From the NCBI RefSeq assembly GCF_016907815.1, contig NZ_JAFBCQ010000001.1, forward strand, positions 1,550,001 to 1,614,000: a DNA stretch of 64,000 nt, given 5' to 3'. Of the stretch, positions 1 through 8,665 are shown one piece after another. This DNA comes from Microbacterium aurum (lineage in GTDB: Bacteria > Actinomycetota > Actinomycetes > Actinomycetales > Microbacteriaceae). How positions within the stretch are numbered: the stretch's first letter is position 1; every line of letters starts with the position of its first letter. The notes beneath the pieces are model-generated. The model did no database searches. It was not told the DNA's origin and saw only the letters and a list, made by a program, of their open reading frames with translations. The translations under genes were made by a program, and so were the position numbers.

Positions 1-86
1 CCCACCTCGAGGTTGAGCTTGTCGACCGCGGGGCGGGTGCCGCCGGGGTAGAGGCGGGTGGCGTTGTCGAACGTGACAGATGCCAT
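1..86 (-). CDS. ABC transporter ATP-binding protein, N-terminus only (partial)
   Basis: Only the first 28 codons are in the window; the gene runs off the left edge. The start ATG (bases 86-84) follows a strong ribosome binding site, GAAGGAGAAG on the minus strand. The peptide opens MASVTFDNATRLYPGG and continues with RPAVDKLNLEV. This matches the beginning of MsmK/UgpC-type sugar ABC ATPases, where this stretch precedes the Walker A region. Such ATPases often energise several sugar importers. The Walker motifs lie outside the window, so the family call rests on the N-terminal pattern alone. Confidence 0.6.
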   Translation of the reverse strand, partial: MASVTFDNATRLYPGGTRPAVDKLNLEV

Positions 87-156
87 GTTTTCTTCTCCTT
101 CACCGGCAGGTACGTGCCGGACGATCCGTAGTGAATGGAATGAGCGGGGGCTGACC

Positions 157-180
157 CGCACGCCCGACGTTGGGCGTGCG
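157..180. other. 9-bp hairpin between divergent genes
   Basis: CGCACGCCC and GGGCGTGCG form a perfect 9-bp stem around a 6-base loop in the 247-base spacer between the divergent ATPase gene and the DsbA-fold gene. No T-run follows, so it is not an obvious terminator; an operator is equally possible. A -10-like TAGCAT lies downstream at 247-252. Nothing else recognisable is seen in the spacer. Confidence 0.3.
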
Positions 181-333
181 ACCAGTATCGCACGCTCTGT
201 CAAAGCGAGCCGCCCGGACTGTCTGGGCATTTCCCAGGGTGCCTGGATAGCATCGAACCCGTTGCTGTCACCCGTCCGGCGACGTTCCGCGGCGCTCGGC
301 GACGCATCACAGTTCTGCACTCCAGAAGGTTCC

Positions 334-1278
334 ATGTCCCACGACGACACTCCGATTGATGAGACCGCTCCCGGCCGCCGCGATGCGGTGCGGGAGAAGG
401 CGCAACTCGTCCACGCGCAGCAGTCGCGTGCCCGGATGCTGCGACGCTCGGCGCTCGTGGCGGGCGTCGTCGGCGCGGTGGCGGTCGTCGCTGTCGTGGT
501 GAGTTGGGCCGTGGGATCGGCCGCCAGTCGCCCGCAGCTGACTCCCGTGGACGCGCAGAACGACGGTTTCGCGGTGACGTCGGTGACTGCCGGGTCGTCG
601 CAGATCGATTCGCTGGATGCCGCAACCCCCGCGCCGACCGAGACGCCCCAGGGCGAGGAGAGCGCCGCGCCGTCGCCCACCGCCACGGCATCCGGCGTCG
701 TCGACATCCACGTGTACGTCGACTACCTCTCGCCGGGCGCAAGGGAGTGGCAGCTGGCCAACTCGCAGCAGCTGACCCAGTGGGTCGCCGACGGTGCCGT
801 GACCCTGACCTACCACCCGGTGTCGATGCTGACGGCGAAGTCGAACGGCACGAAGTACTCGCTGCGGGCCGCGAGCGCGGCGGCGTGCGTCGCCTCGTAC
901 GCGCCGGAGTCGTTCTTCACCTTCAACGACGACCTGCTGCAGCGCCAGCCCGCGGTGGACTCCGACGGCTGGTCGGACAAGGAGCTCGCCGACATCGCGC
1001 AGGCCAACGGCTCCGACGACCCGAAGGCGCTGCGCGAGTGCATCGAGACCGAGGCGTACGCGTCGTGGGTCAAGGCCGCCACCGAGCGCGCGATCACCGG
1101 CATCCCCGGTGCCGACGGGCTGTCGCTGACGGGCACCCCGATGGTCGTCGTCAACGGGCAGCAGTATGTCGGCGAGATGACCGACCCCGCGGAGTTCTCG
1201 CAGTTCGTGCTGACGAGCGCGAGCGGCGCCTACCAGAAGGCGAAGTCGGCGACGCCCACGCCGACCGTCGCGCCGTAG
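334..1278 (+). CDS. Membrane-anchored DsbA-fold (thioredoxin-like) protein lacking the CxxC motif
   Basis: The ATG at 334 follows an AGAAGGT ribosome binding site; in-frame upstream codons lack this support. The 314-residue protein has a basic cytoplasmic N-terminus, one membrane segment at about 36-58, a Pro/Thr/Ser-rich linker and an extracytoplasmic DsbA-like domain from about residue 125. The first beta strand reads HVYVDYLSPGAREW, where active relatives carry DYxCPxC, so both catalytic cysteines are replaced (SPGA). The cis-proline loop (LTGTPMVVVNG) is kept. Only two cysteines remain, both far from the active site. The fold is retained but ordinary thiol-disulfide exchange is unlikely. 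A substrate-binding or chaperone-like role is inference. Confidence 0.75.
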   Translation: MSHDDTPIDETAPGRRDAVREKAQLVHAQQSRARMLRRSALVAGVVGAVAVVAVVVSWAVGSAASRPQLTPVDAQNDGFAVTSVTAGSSQIDSLDAATPAPTETPQGEESAAPSPTATASGVVDIHVYVDYLSPGAREWQLANSQQLTQWVADGAVTLTYHPVSMLTAKSNGTKYSLRAASAAACVASYAPESFFTFNDDLLQRQPAVDSDGWSDKELADIAQANGSDDPKALRECIETEAYASWVKAATERAITGIPGADGLSLTGTPMVVVNGQQYVGEMTDPAEFSQFVLTSASGAYQKAKSATPTPTVAP

Positions 1279-1323
1279 GCGCCGTCGTCTGCGCCGGGCG
1301 CCCGGCTAGACTGGACGCCGCCC

Positions 1324-1396
1324 GCCGGCTTGGCGCAATTGGTAGCGCACCTGTCTTGTAAACAGGGGGTTGCAGGTTCGAGTCCTGTAGCCGGCA
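1324..1396 (+). tRNA. tRNA-Thr (anticodon TGT)
   Basis: The 73-base sequence folds as a cloverleaf. Acceptor arms GCCGGCT/AGCCGGC pair perfectly with discriminator A. The D stem is GCGC/GCGC, the anticodon stem CCTGT/ACAGG encloses loop CTTGTAA (anticodon TGT), and the T stem GCAGG/CCTGT encloses TTCGAGT. The 3' CCA is not encoded. A -10-like TAGACT lies at 1307-1312. Confidence 0.95.
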
Positions 1397-1754
1397 CCGT
1401 CTCCTCCGCGTTTTCCCGCGCCCATCGGGTGACGCTCCGCTGTCGGTTATCTCCGGCGATGCGCCGCACGCCACGAGGCGGATGCCCGTAGCTTCGACCT
1501 CGTGGACGACTACGACCCGCGCAGCGAACCCGAGCCGATCACCGAAGCCATCTGCATCCTCGGCTACGACTGAACCCCGGCGGCACGCCGGCGCGCCTGC
1601 GCAACTGCAAGGTCGCGGGGGCGACACGCCGGTCGCCGCCGTCGTGCCACGGCGTGTCGCGCACGATCCCTTGCAGTTCGACGAACCCGGGGCGGCCCGC
1701 AGGCACGCCCGCGGAAGACGGCGGCGGTCGGAGGCCGGACTAGGCTGGCTCCCC
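1397..1754. other. Intergenic stretch with a decayed reading frame and a large palindrome
   Basis: No intact gene is seen. Bases 1472-1573 (+) read as an open frame without a start codon that ends in TGA; its end reads LVDDYDPRSEPEPITEAI. This could be the 3' remnant of a lost gene. The palindrome at 1603-1678 follows. A -10-like TAGGCT at 1741-1746 sits just before the GTG start of the transporter gene, implying a leaderless transcript. Confidence 0.35.
1603..1678. repeat. Interrupted inverted repeat with 28-base arms
   Basis: Left arm 1603-1630 and right arm 1651-1678 are complementary at 23 of 28 positions, with a 20-base centre. The outer ten bases (AACTGCAAGG) and the inner ten (GCGACACGCC side) pair perfectly. 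There is no T-run, and the structure lies between an upstream tRNA and a downstream same-strand gene. It looks like a REP/BIME-style extragenic palindrome or a small non-autonomous element rather than a terminator. Confidence 0.6.
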
Positions 1755-2711
1755 GTGACCTCCTCCGCGCCCCACCGCCTCCCCGCGGGAGTGGCGTTGG
1801 GCGGCGCGGTGCTCGTCGGCGTGCTGACGGCGATCCAGGCGCGCATCAACGGCCAGCTCGGTCTGCGCATCGGTGACGGGTTCGTCGCCGCCGTCATCTC
1901 GTTCGGATCAGGCCTCGTCGTCCTCCTCATCCTGTCCGCCGCCCTCCCGGCCGGCCGTCGCGGCGCACGAGCGCTGGGCGCCGGCATCCGTCGCCGCACG
2001 ATTCCGTGGTGGATGCTGCTGGGCGGCCTCGCCGGCGCGCTCACCGTCGCCACCCAGGGACTGGCCGTCGCCATCATCGGCGTCTCACTGTTCACGGTCG
2101 GCGTCGTGGCGGGTCAGACGCTCAGCGGCCTCGTCCTCGACCGCATGGGCTACGGGCCGGCGGGTGTCGTCGCCGTCACCGTGCCGCGCGTCGTCGGCGG
2201 GGCGTTGGCGCTCGTCGCGGTCGCCATCTCACTGCAGGGCGGCGTGCTCGAGCGCGTCCCGCTGTGGATGCTCGTGCTGCCGGTCCTCACCGGCATCGGC
2301 ATCGCGTGGCAGCAGGCCACCAACGGGCGACTGCGACAGCGGGTGGGCACGCCGCTGACGGCGACCCTCGTGAACTTCATCGGCGGCACCATCGTGCTCG
2401 CGATCGCCGCGGCGATCCACGTCGCGATCGTGGGCATGCCCGCGGGGCTGCCGACCGAGCCCTCGCTCTACCTGGGCGGCGTCCTGGGTGTGACCTACAT
2501 CTTCCTGTCGGCGGCGCTCGTCGTGCACACCGGGGTGCTGCTTCTCGGCCTCGGGGCCGTCGCCGGGCAGCTCGTCACGGCCTTCACTCTCGACGCCCTC
2601 TGGCCGGCGGATGCCGGGCCGGGCTGGCTCGTGGAACTGCTCACGGTCGTGGTCGCCGCCAGCTCCGTCGTCGTGGCCGCGGCGCCGTGGCAGCGGCGCG
2701 TGCGCGGCTGA
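1755..2711 (+). CDS. DMT-superfamily transporter, DUF606/YdcZ type
   Basis: The 318-residue protein is almost entirely hydrophobic, with about ten membrane segments. It consists of two similar halves, each opening with a stretch of the type GVLTAIQARINGQLG / GIAWQQATNGRLRQR. This N-G-x-L signature is typical of the two-repeat DUF606 (YdcZ) family in the drug/metabolite transporter superfamily. The GTG start is chosen because TAGGCT ends 8 bases upstream, as in other leaderless genes here; an upstream in-frame extension would cross the palindrome. Substrate is unknown. The gene stands alone. Confidence 0.8.
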   Translation: MTSSAPHRLPAGVALGGAVLVGVLTAIQARINGQLGLRIGDGFVAAVISFGSGLVVLLILSAALPAGRRGARALGAGIRRRTIPWWMLLGGLAGALTVATQGLAVAIIGVSLFTVGVVAGQTLSGLVLDRMGYGPAGVVAVTVPRVVGGALALVAVAISLQGGVLERVPLWMLVLPVLTGIGIAWQQATNGRLRQRVGTPLTATLVNFIGGTIVLAIAAAIHVAIVGMPAGLPTEPSLYLGGVLGVTYIFLSAALVVHTGVLLLGLGAVAGQLVTAFTLDALWPADAGPGWLVELLTVVVAASSVVVAAAPWQRRVRG

Positions 2712-2790
2712 GAGCCCGGCGGGGCTGCGGGGGCCGGTCGACGCGGCGCCCAACGAGCGCGGTGCTCCGCTCGCCGGACGGGTCGGCGCG

Positions 2791-3594
2791 TCAGGCGGGG
2801 GCGCCGCCGGCGCGCTCCCGTGCCTCGTCGGCCCGCTGCGCAGCCTTCCGCGCCTTCTTCTCCGCCTTACGGGCCTTCTTCTCGGCCTTCGCCGCCCGCG
2901 CGGCCCAGTCGACGGGCTTCTTTTCCTTGGGTTTCGCGCCCTTGCCACCCGACTTCTTGCCGCCGGACTTCTTGCCACCCGACTTCTTCTTCGCCGTGGC
3001 GGCCGCCTCTTCGCGCCAGGCCACGAGCTCGCCGGGCTGATCCGCACGCTGCGGCATCCGGCTGACGTGGGCGCGCGGATCGACGGCCTCGCGCCGGCCC
3101 GGGCGGGAGCGCTCCGGCTTGCCGCCGACGTAGAGCCAGCCCAGCAGCTCCTCGTTCTCGGACAGTCCGTGCGCCTTGGCCACGGCCTTGCTGCGCGTGT
3201 AGTGGCCGGTGCGCCACAGGACGCCCCAGCCGGCCTCATCGAGCAGCAGGCTCAGCATGTGCGCGACGCCCGAGGCCACGGCCTGCTGCTCCCAGCGCGG
3301 CACCTTGTCGCTCTTGCGGTAGCTGGCGACCACCGCGATCAGCAGCGGCGCGCGCAGCGGCTTCGACGACGGCGTGCTGTCGCCTTCCGCCTTCGCGATC
3401 GCCGCGCCCAGCACGCGCCGGTCGTCGCCACGCAGCTCGATGATGCGCCACGGTCGCAGCGACGAGTGGTCGGCGACGCGTCCGGCCGCCGACACGAGGG
3501 TGAGCACCTCGGCGCGGGTGGGCGCGGCATCCGTCACCTTCGACCACGAACGCCGGGCGCGCACCGCCTCCAGCACGGGGCGGCCGTCGGTCAC
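2791..3594 (-). CDS. Nitroreductase-family protein with Lys/Ala-rich C-terminal tail
   Basis: The GTG start overlaps the msrB stop (GTGA), so the two are translationally coupled. The 267-residue product starts VTDGRPVLEAVRARRSWSKV, the usual N-terminus of FMN-dependent nitroreductases, with the R-R-S and R-P-W-R-I-I-E FMN-contact pattern following. The enzyme domain ends near residue 180. The remaining ~85 residues are a basic, low-complexity tail: three KKSGG-type repeats, then an Ala/Lys/Glu-rich heptad-like helix (KAEKKARKAEKKARKAA). The tail is not part of the family fold and may bind nucleic acid or the cell envelope (inference). Pairing with msrB suggests a redox or oxidative-stress role. 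Confidence 0.75.
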   Translation of the reverse strand: MTDGRPVLEAVRARRSWSKVTDAAPTRAEVLTLVSAAGRVADHSSLRPWRIIELRGDDRRVLGAAIAKAEGDSTPSSKPLRAPLLIAVVASYRKSDKVPRWEQQAVASGVAHMLSLLLDEAGWGVLWRTGHYTRSKAVAKAHGLSENEELLGWLYVGGKPERSRPGRREAVDPRAHVSRMPQRADQPGELVAWREEAAATAKKKSGGKKSGGKKSGGKGAKPKEKKPVDWAARAAKAEKKARKAEKKARKAAQRADEARERAGGAPA

Positions 3595-4001
3595 GATGCC
3601 GGCTCTTCCGGGGCGAACGACAGCGACAGCGAGTTCATGCAGTAGCGGTCGCCGGTGGGCGTGCCGAACCCGTCGGGGAAGACGTGGCCGAGGTGCGACC
3701 CGCAGTTCGCGCAGCGCACCTCCGTGCGCACCATGCCGTGGCTGGTGTCTTCGATGAGCTCGACGGCCTCGGGGCGCACCGACTCGTAGAAGCTCGGCCA
3801 CCCGCAGTGCGAGTCGAACTTCGTGCCGCTGCGGAAGAGCTCCGCCCCGCACGCGGCGCAGGTGTACAGGCCGGCGCGGTGCTCATCGAGCAGCTCGCCG
3901 GTCCAGGCGCGCTCGGTGCCGGCCTGGCGCAGCACGGCGTACTGCTCCGGGCTCAGCTCCGCCCGCCACTGCTCGTCGGTCTTGTTCACGCGGTAGGTCA
4001 T
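3591..4001 (-). CDS. msrB: Peptide-methionine (R)-S-oxide reductase MsrB
   Basis: The 136-residue length is normal for free-standing MsrB, which reduces methionine-R-sulfoxide in proteins. Two zinc-binding CxxC pairs (CAAC and CANC), the HCGWPSF motif, and the catalytic cysteine in RYCMNSLSL are all present. A start at 4001 gives MTYRVNKTDEQWR, a standard MsrB N-terminus; GGGAGTGAGGAG on the minus strand serves as ribosome binding site. It is the first gene of a two-gene unit with the nitroreductase-like gene. Confidence 0.95.
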   Translation of the reverse strand: MTYRVNKTDEQWRAELSPEQYAVLRQAGTERAWTGELLDEHRAGLYTCAACGAELFRSGTKFDSHCGWPSFYESVRPEAVELIEDTSHGMVRTEVRCANCGSHLGHVFPDGFGTPTGDRYCMNSLSLSFAPEEPAS

Positions 4002-4072
4002 GGTGACTCCTCACTCCCTTCCATTCAACCCGACGCGAGCGGTCGATGTTCCGCGCGCACCAGAATGGTCGA

Positions 4073-5083
4073 ATGGATGCCGACACCGCCGCTGTCGCAG
4101 AGCGCTTCGGCCGCTTCGCGCGGGACGAAGCCCCCGGCCGGTCGGAGCGATACGCGCAGTGGGCGACCGGGATCGCCGCCGACCCCGCCGTGCAGCGGGT
4201 GCTGGCGCGCATCCCGGCCCGGCACCGGCAGCCGCCGCTCGTCTTCGCCGTCGCCCGGCTGCTCGGGTCAGGGGAGCCGCCCTACCCGCAGTGGCGGGAG
4301 TGGGTGCTCGCCCACGCCGATGCCCTCGTCGCGGAGTGCGCCAGCCGCTCGCTGCAGACCAACGAGCCGCTCCGCTGCGCCGCGCTGCTGCCCGCGCTCG
4401 CGCTCATCGACGGTCCCCTCGCGCTGCTGGAGATCGGCGCGAGCGCGGGCCTCTGCCTCTATTCCGACCGCTACTCCTACCGCTACCGCGGCCCGGCCGG
4501 GCAGATCGCCCTCGACCCGCCGGACGGGCCGTCTCCGGTCGTCCTGGAGTGCGAGGTGCGGGGTGAGCGGATGCCGCCGGTCACCCGTCCCGAGATCGTC
4601 TGGCGTGCGGGCATCGACCTCGCACCGCTCGACCCCGCAGCGGCGGAGACGGAGGCGTGGCTCACCGGCCTCGTCTGGCCGGGGGAGGACGGGCGGCGGG
4701 AGCGCGTCGCCGCGGCCCTGCGCATCGCCGCCGCCGACCCGCCGGTGCTGCGCGCCGGGGATGGTGCGGCGCGCCTGGCGGAGGTCGCGGCATCCGCGCC
4801 GCCGGACGCGACCCTCGTCGTGCAGACGCCGGGCGTGCTCGCCCACATCCCTCGGGCCGGCCGCCACGAGCTGATCGCGGGCCTCCGCGCCGTCGCCGGC
4901 GGCAGGGCGCGCTGGATCACGCTGGACCACCCCACCCTGCACGAGGGCTGGGCGCACCCGATCGATGCCGACGCGTGGCCCGGCGGCTTCGCCCTCGCGC
5001 TCGACGGCGAGGTGCTCGCTGCCGCCGATCCACTTGGCGGATGGCTGGAGTGGCGCGCGGGCGGGGCGCCGGTGCGGGTTTAG
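4073..5083 (+). CDS. DUF2332 family protein
   Basis: The 336-residue product matches the actinobacterial DUF2332 family. It starts MDADTAAVAERFGRFARDEA, followed by SxxYAQWATGIAAD, the Q-T-N-E-P-L-R-C segment, a glycine-rich LLEIGASAGLCL stretch resembling a Rossmann-type methyltransferase loop, and a C-terminal HPIDADAWPGGFAL segment. Function is not established for the family. It is divergent from msrB with about 70 bases between, and the 9-base gap to the next gene suggests cotranscription. Confidence 0.8.
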   Translation: MDADTAAVAERFGRFARDEAPGRSERYAQWATGIAADPAVQRVLARIPARHRQPPLVFAVARLLGSGEPPYPQWREWVLAHADALVAECASRSLQTNEPLRCAALLPALALIDGPLALLEIGASAGLCLYSDRYSYRYRGPAGQIALDPPDGPSPVVLECEVRGERMPPVTRPEIVWRAGIDLAPLDPAAAETEAWLTGLVWPGEDGRRERVAAALRIAAADPPVLRAGDGAARLAEVAASAPPDATLVVQTPGVLAHIPRAGRHELIAGLRAVAGGRARWITLDHPTLHEGWAHPIDADAWPGGFALALDGEVLAAADPLGGWLEWRAGGAPVRV

Positions 5084-5092
5084 CGTGGGCAG

Positions 5093-5377
5093 GTGCCCCT
5101 CTCCGACCGCGATCTGTCGCTCCTCCGCTTCGAGTCGCGCTGGAGCGGAACGGCGACGCCGGGAGCCAAGGAGGAGGCGGTGCGCACCGAGCTCGGCCTC
5201 ACCCCGGCGCGGTACTACCAGCTGCTCGGACGCGTCATCGACGCGCCGGATGCTGCGGCCCACGACGCCATGCTCGTCCATCGCCTGCGCCGCCTGCGCG
5301 ACGCCCGGGAGCGCGAGCGCGCCGACCGCGCGGCCGGCCCGGCCGTGCGCACGGTCCACACCGGCACCGGCCGGTAG
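5093..5377 (+). CDS. DUF3263 family small protein
   Basis: This 94-residue protein begins MPLSDRDLSLLRFESRWSG and carries the E-x-x-V-R-x-E-L-G-L-T-P-A-R-Y-Y-Q-L-L helix-turn-helix-like stretch characteristic of DUF3263. This actinobacterial family usually lies next to a LytR_C-type membrane protein, as it does here. The GTG start is 9 bases after the DUF2332 stop. DNA-binding is plausible from the helical pattern but unproven. Confidence 0.8.
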   Translation: MPLSDRDLSLLRFESRWSGTATPGAKEEAVRTELGLTPARYYQLLGRVIDAPDAAAHDAMLVHRLRRLRDARERERADRAAGPAVRTVHTGTGR

Positions 5378-5386
5378 CATTCTCTG

Positions 5387-5968
5387 GTGCCGAAAACCCC
5401 GCCGCAGAAAGACCGCTTCGACGATCTGCCCGTATCCGGCGACGCGGCTTCCCGCATCGGCGCGCATCGCGCCGAGAATCCGCGCATGCGCGGCGGGCTC
5501 GTGCTGCTGTGGTCGGTGCTCGCGACCCTCGCGCTCGTCGCGATCGGGATCTTCGGCACCCTCATCGCCACCGGCCGGGTGACGCTGTTCCCCGCGCCCT
5601 CGCCCACGGCCGCCGTCGTCGTCACGGCCGAGCCGGTGCTCGACACCGCCTACAAGGTCACGGTGCTCAACGCCACCTCGCAGTCGGGACTGGCCGGCGC
5701 CATGGCCGACGAGCTCGTGGCCGCCGGCTGGGCCGCCGACGATGTCACCGCCGGCGAGGCGGGCAGCGAGTTCGCCACCACGACTGTGTTCTACTCCGAC
5801 GCCGCCGACGACGGCGCCGCGCGCGGACTCGCGCAGGCGATCGGCGGCGCGGCGGTCGAACTCAGCGACGCCTACACGGGCCTCGCGGGCGACGAATCGG
5901 TCAAGCAGCTGGTCGTCGTCATCGGCACCGACCGGACGGATGCCGGGGCCGCCACGACCGCGCCCTGA
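5387..5968 (+). CDS. Membrane-anchored LytR_C domain protein
   Basis: The 193-residue protein has a charged N-terminus (KTPPQKDRFDDLP), one membrane segment at about 37-60, and an extracytoplasmic domain from about 85. That domain opens YKVTVLNATSQSGLAGAMAD, the signature of the LytR C-terminal domain (LytR_C), here without the LCP catalytic domain. Such stand-alone LytR_C proteins are common in actinobacteria beside DUF3263 genes, and a cell-envelope role is likely. The start lies 9 bases after the DUF3263 stop, completing a three-gene unit. Confidence 0.8.
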   Translation: MPKTPPQKDRFDDLPVSGDAASRIGAHRAENPRMRGGLVLLWSVLATLALVAIGIFGTLIATGRVTLFPAPSPTAAVVVTAEPVLDTAYKVTVLNATSQSGLAGAMADELVAAGWAADDVTAGEAGSEFATTTVFYSDAADDGAARGLAQAIGGAAVELSDAYTGLAGDESVKQLVVVIGTDRTDAGAATTAP

Positions 5969-6111
5969 CGGGCTCGCACCCGCGCGCCGGCGGGGCGTGT
6001 TTCGCGCGTGTGAACTCTTGGATGCCGCCGTGTCAACAGTTGCCGTATCGGCGGTTTCGCGGCATCCGCCCTGCATAACATGGCGGAGTTCCACAGCATC
6101 AGGAGACTCGC

Positions 6112-6312
6112 ATGACCCAGGGCACCGTCAAATGGTTCAACGCCGAGAAGGGGTTCGGCTTCATCACCGTCACCGACGGCCAGGACGTCTTCGTCCACTA
6201 CTCGAACATCGACATGTCGGGCTTCCGCGTGCTCGAGGAGGGCCAGACGGTGGAGTTCACCGTCGGCGCCGGTCAGAAGGGCCCGCAGGCCGAGTCGGTC
6301 CGCGTCGTCTGA
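6112..6312 (+). CDS. Cold shock protein, CspA family
   Basis: The 66 residues form a single cold-shock domain starting [23 protein letters not shown]1 (KGFGFI) and RNP2 (DVFVHY) are both intact, and the length is standard. Such proteins bind single-stranded RNA/DNA and melt secondary structure. A CAGGAGACTCGC ribosome binding site precedes the ATG. The gene is monocistronic, just upstream of the CIRCE-controlled groEL. Confidence 0.93.
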   Translation: MTQGTVKWFNAEKGFGFITVTDGQDVFVHYSNIDMSGFRVLEEGQTVEFTVGAGQKGPQAESVRVV

Positions 6313-6402
6313 GTCCCGGCATCCCGGCCTCATCCGGCGCAAAGTGCGGCCATCGGGCCCGGTAACCGCGATTCGCGTCGGATGAGCCCGGCACCGGGGT
6401 GG

Positions 6403-6429
6403 CTTGCACTCGTCATGCCAGAGTGCCAG
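6403..6429 (+). promoter_or_regulatory. Degenerate CIRCE element overlapping the groEL promoter
   Basis: CTTGCACTC-N9-GAGTGCCAG keeps the core GCACTC-N9-GAGTGC palindrome of the HrcA operator, with substitutions in the outer bases. It overlaps a candidate promoter: -35 TTGCAC at 6404-6409, 17-base spacer, -10 CAGAAT at 6427-6432. HrcA bound here would cover the promoter. Confidence 0.7.
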
Positions 6430-6435
6430 AATGAG

Positions 6436-6462
6436 TTAGCACTCGCTCCTCGCGAGTGCTAA
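6436..6462 (+). promoter_or_regulatory. CIRCE element (HrcA operator) upstream of groEL
   Basis: TTAGCACTC-N9-GAGTGCTAA matches the CIRCE consensus exactly. It starts six bases after the degenerate copy, so groEL has tandem operators. HrcA represses chaperonin genes through CIRCE until heat stress; hrcA itself is not in the window. Confidence 0.96.
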
Positions 6463-8118
<1,656 letters not shown>

Positions 8119-8132
8119 GTCGCATTCCCTGA

Positions 8133-8166
8133 CAGAAGCGCCCCTCCTTCGGGAGGGGCGCTTCTG
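8133..8166 (+). terminator. Terminator hairpin after groEL
   Basis: A perfect 15-bp stem (8133-8147 with 8152-8166) closes on a TTCG tetraloop, 14 bases after the groEL stop. It has no long T-run, as is common in high-GC actinobacteria. It may also serve the convergent WXG100 gene. Confidence 0.85.
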
Positions 8167-8177
8167 CGTGTGCCGGG

Positions 8178-8255
8178 GGACGCGCTCATGTGCGTCCCGG
8201 ACGCGCTCACGTGTGCCCGGACGCGCTTCCGCGTGTGCCGCCGGACGCGCTCAGC
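8178..8255. repeat. Short tandem repeat, about four copies of a 20-23-base unit
   Basis: The unit GGACGCGCTCA recurs at about 8178, 8200, 8220 and 8243, separated by variable GTGYGYC(C)-type segments. The last copy runs into the 3' end of the WXG100 gene. The array fills the gap between the groEL terminator and that gene. Confidence 0.6.
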
Positions 8256-8538
8256 GGAACAGGCCCGCCGCGGCCATCTCGGTCTGCGCGTACTGATTGC
8301 CGGCGTGCGCCAGGGCGCCGCCGATGTCGGCGAGCGCGGCCTCGAGCTCGGCCTGCGCGCCGCGCCAGCGGTCCACGACGCCCTGGAAGGCGAGGGCGGC
8401 CCCGCCGGTCCACGACCCCTGCAGCTGCGTCAGCTGCCCGAGCATGGCGGCGGTCTCGCTCTGCAGCCGGTCGGCCGTGGCGCGGATGGCGCTCGTGGCG
8501 CCCAGGACGGCGTCGGAGTCGACACTGAAAACGGTCAT
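8251..8538 (-). CDS. WXG100 family (ESAT-6-like) protein
   Basis: The 95-residue all-helical protein carries the central W-x-G turn (GSWTGGAALAF) between two amphipathic helices, the hallmark of WXG100 proteins secreted by ESX/type VII systems. Start MTVFSVDSDAVLGATSAIRA has a GGATCACCCC leader. No ESX secretion genes lie nearby, so it is an orphan. The last codons overlap the tandem repeat. Confidence 0.85.
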   Translation of the reverse strand: MTVFSVDSDAVLGATSAIRATADRLQSETAAMLGQLTQLQGSWTGGAALAFQGVVDRWRGAQAELEAALADIGGALAHAGNQYAQTEMAAAGLFR

Positions 8539-8665
8539 GGGGTGATCCTTTCGACGAGGTGGCCCCACGCTACGGGCATCCGTCCCGTCGCGGCGCGACC
8601 TTCCCGGCATCCGTGGACAACTCCTCACGCTCGTCGGTTGGGGAGAGGGCGGTGGGATGCCGGGA

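Noticed and set aside
157..180. Terminator call for the hairpin upstream of the DsbA-fold gene
   Set aside because: It lies between divergent genes where no transcript should end, and lacks a T-run.
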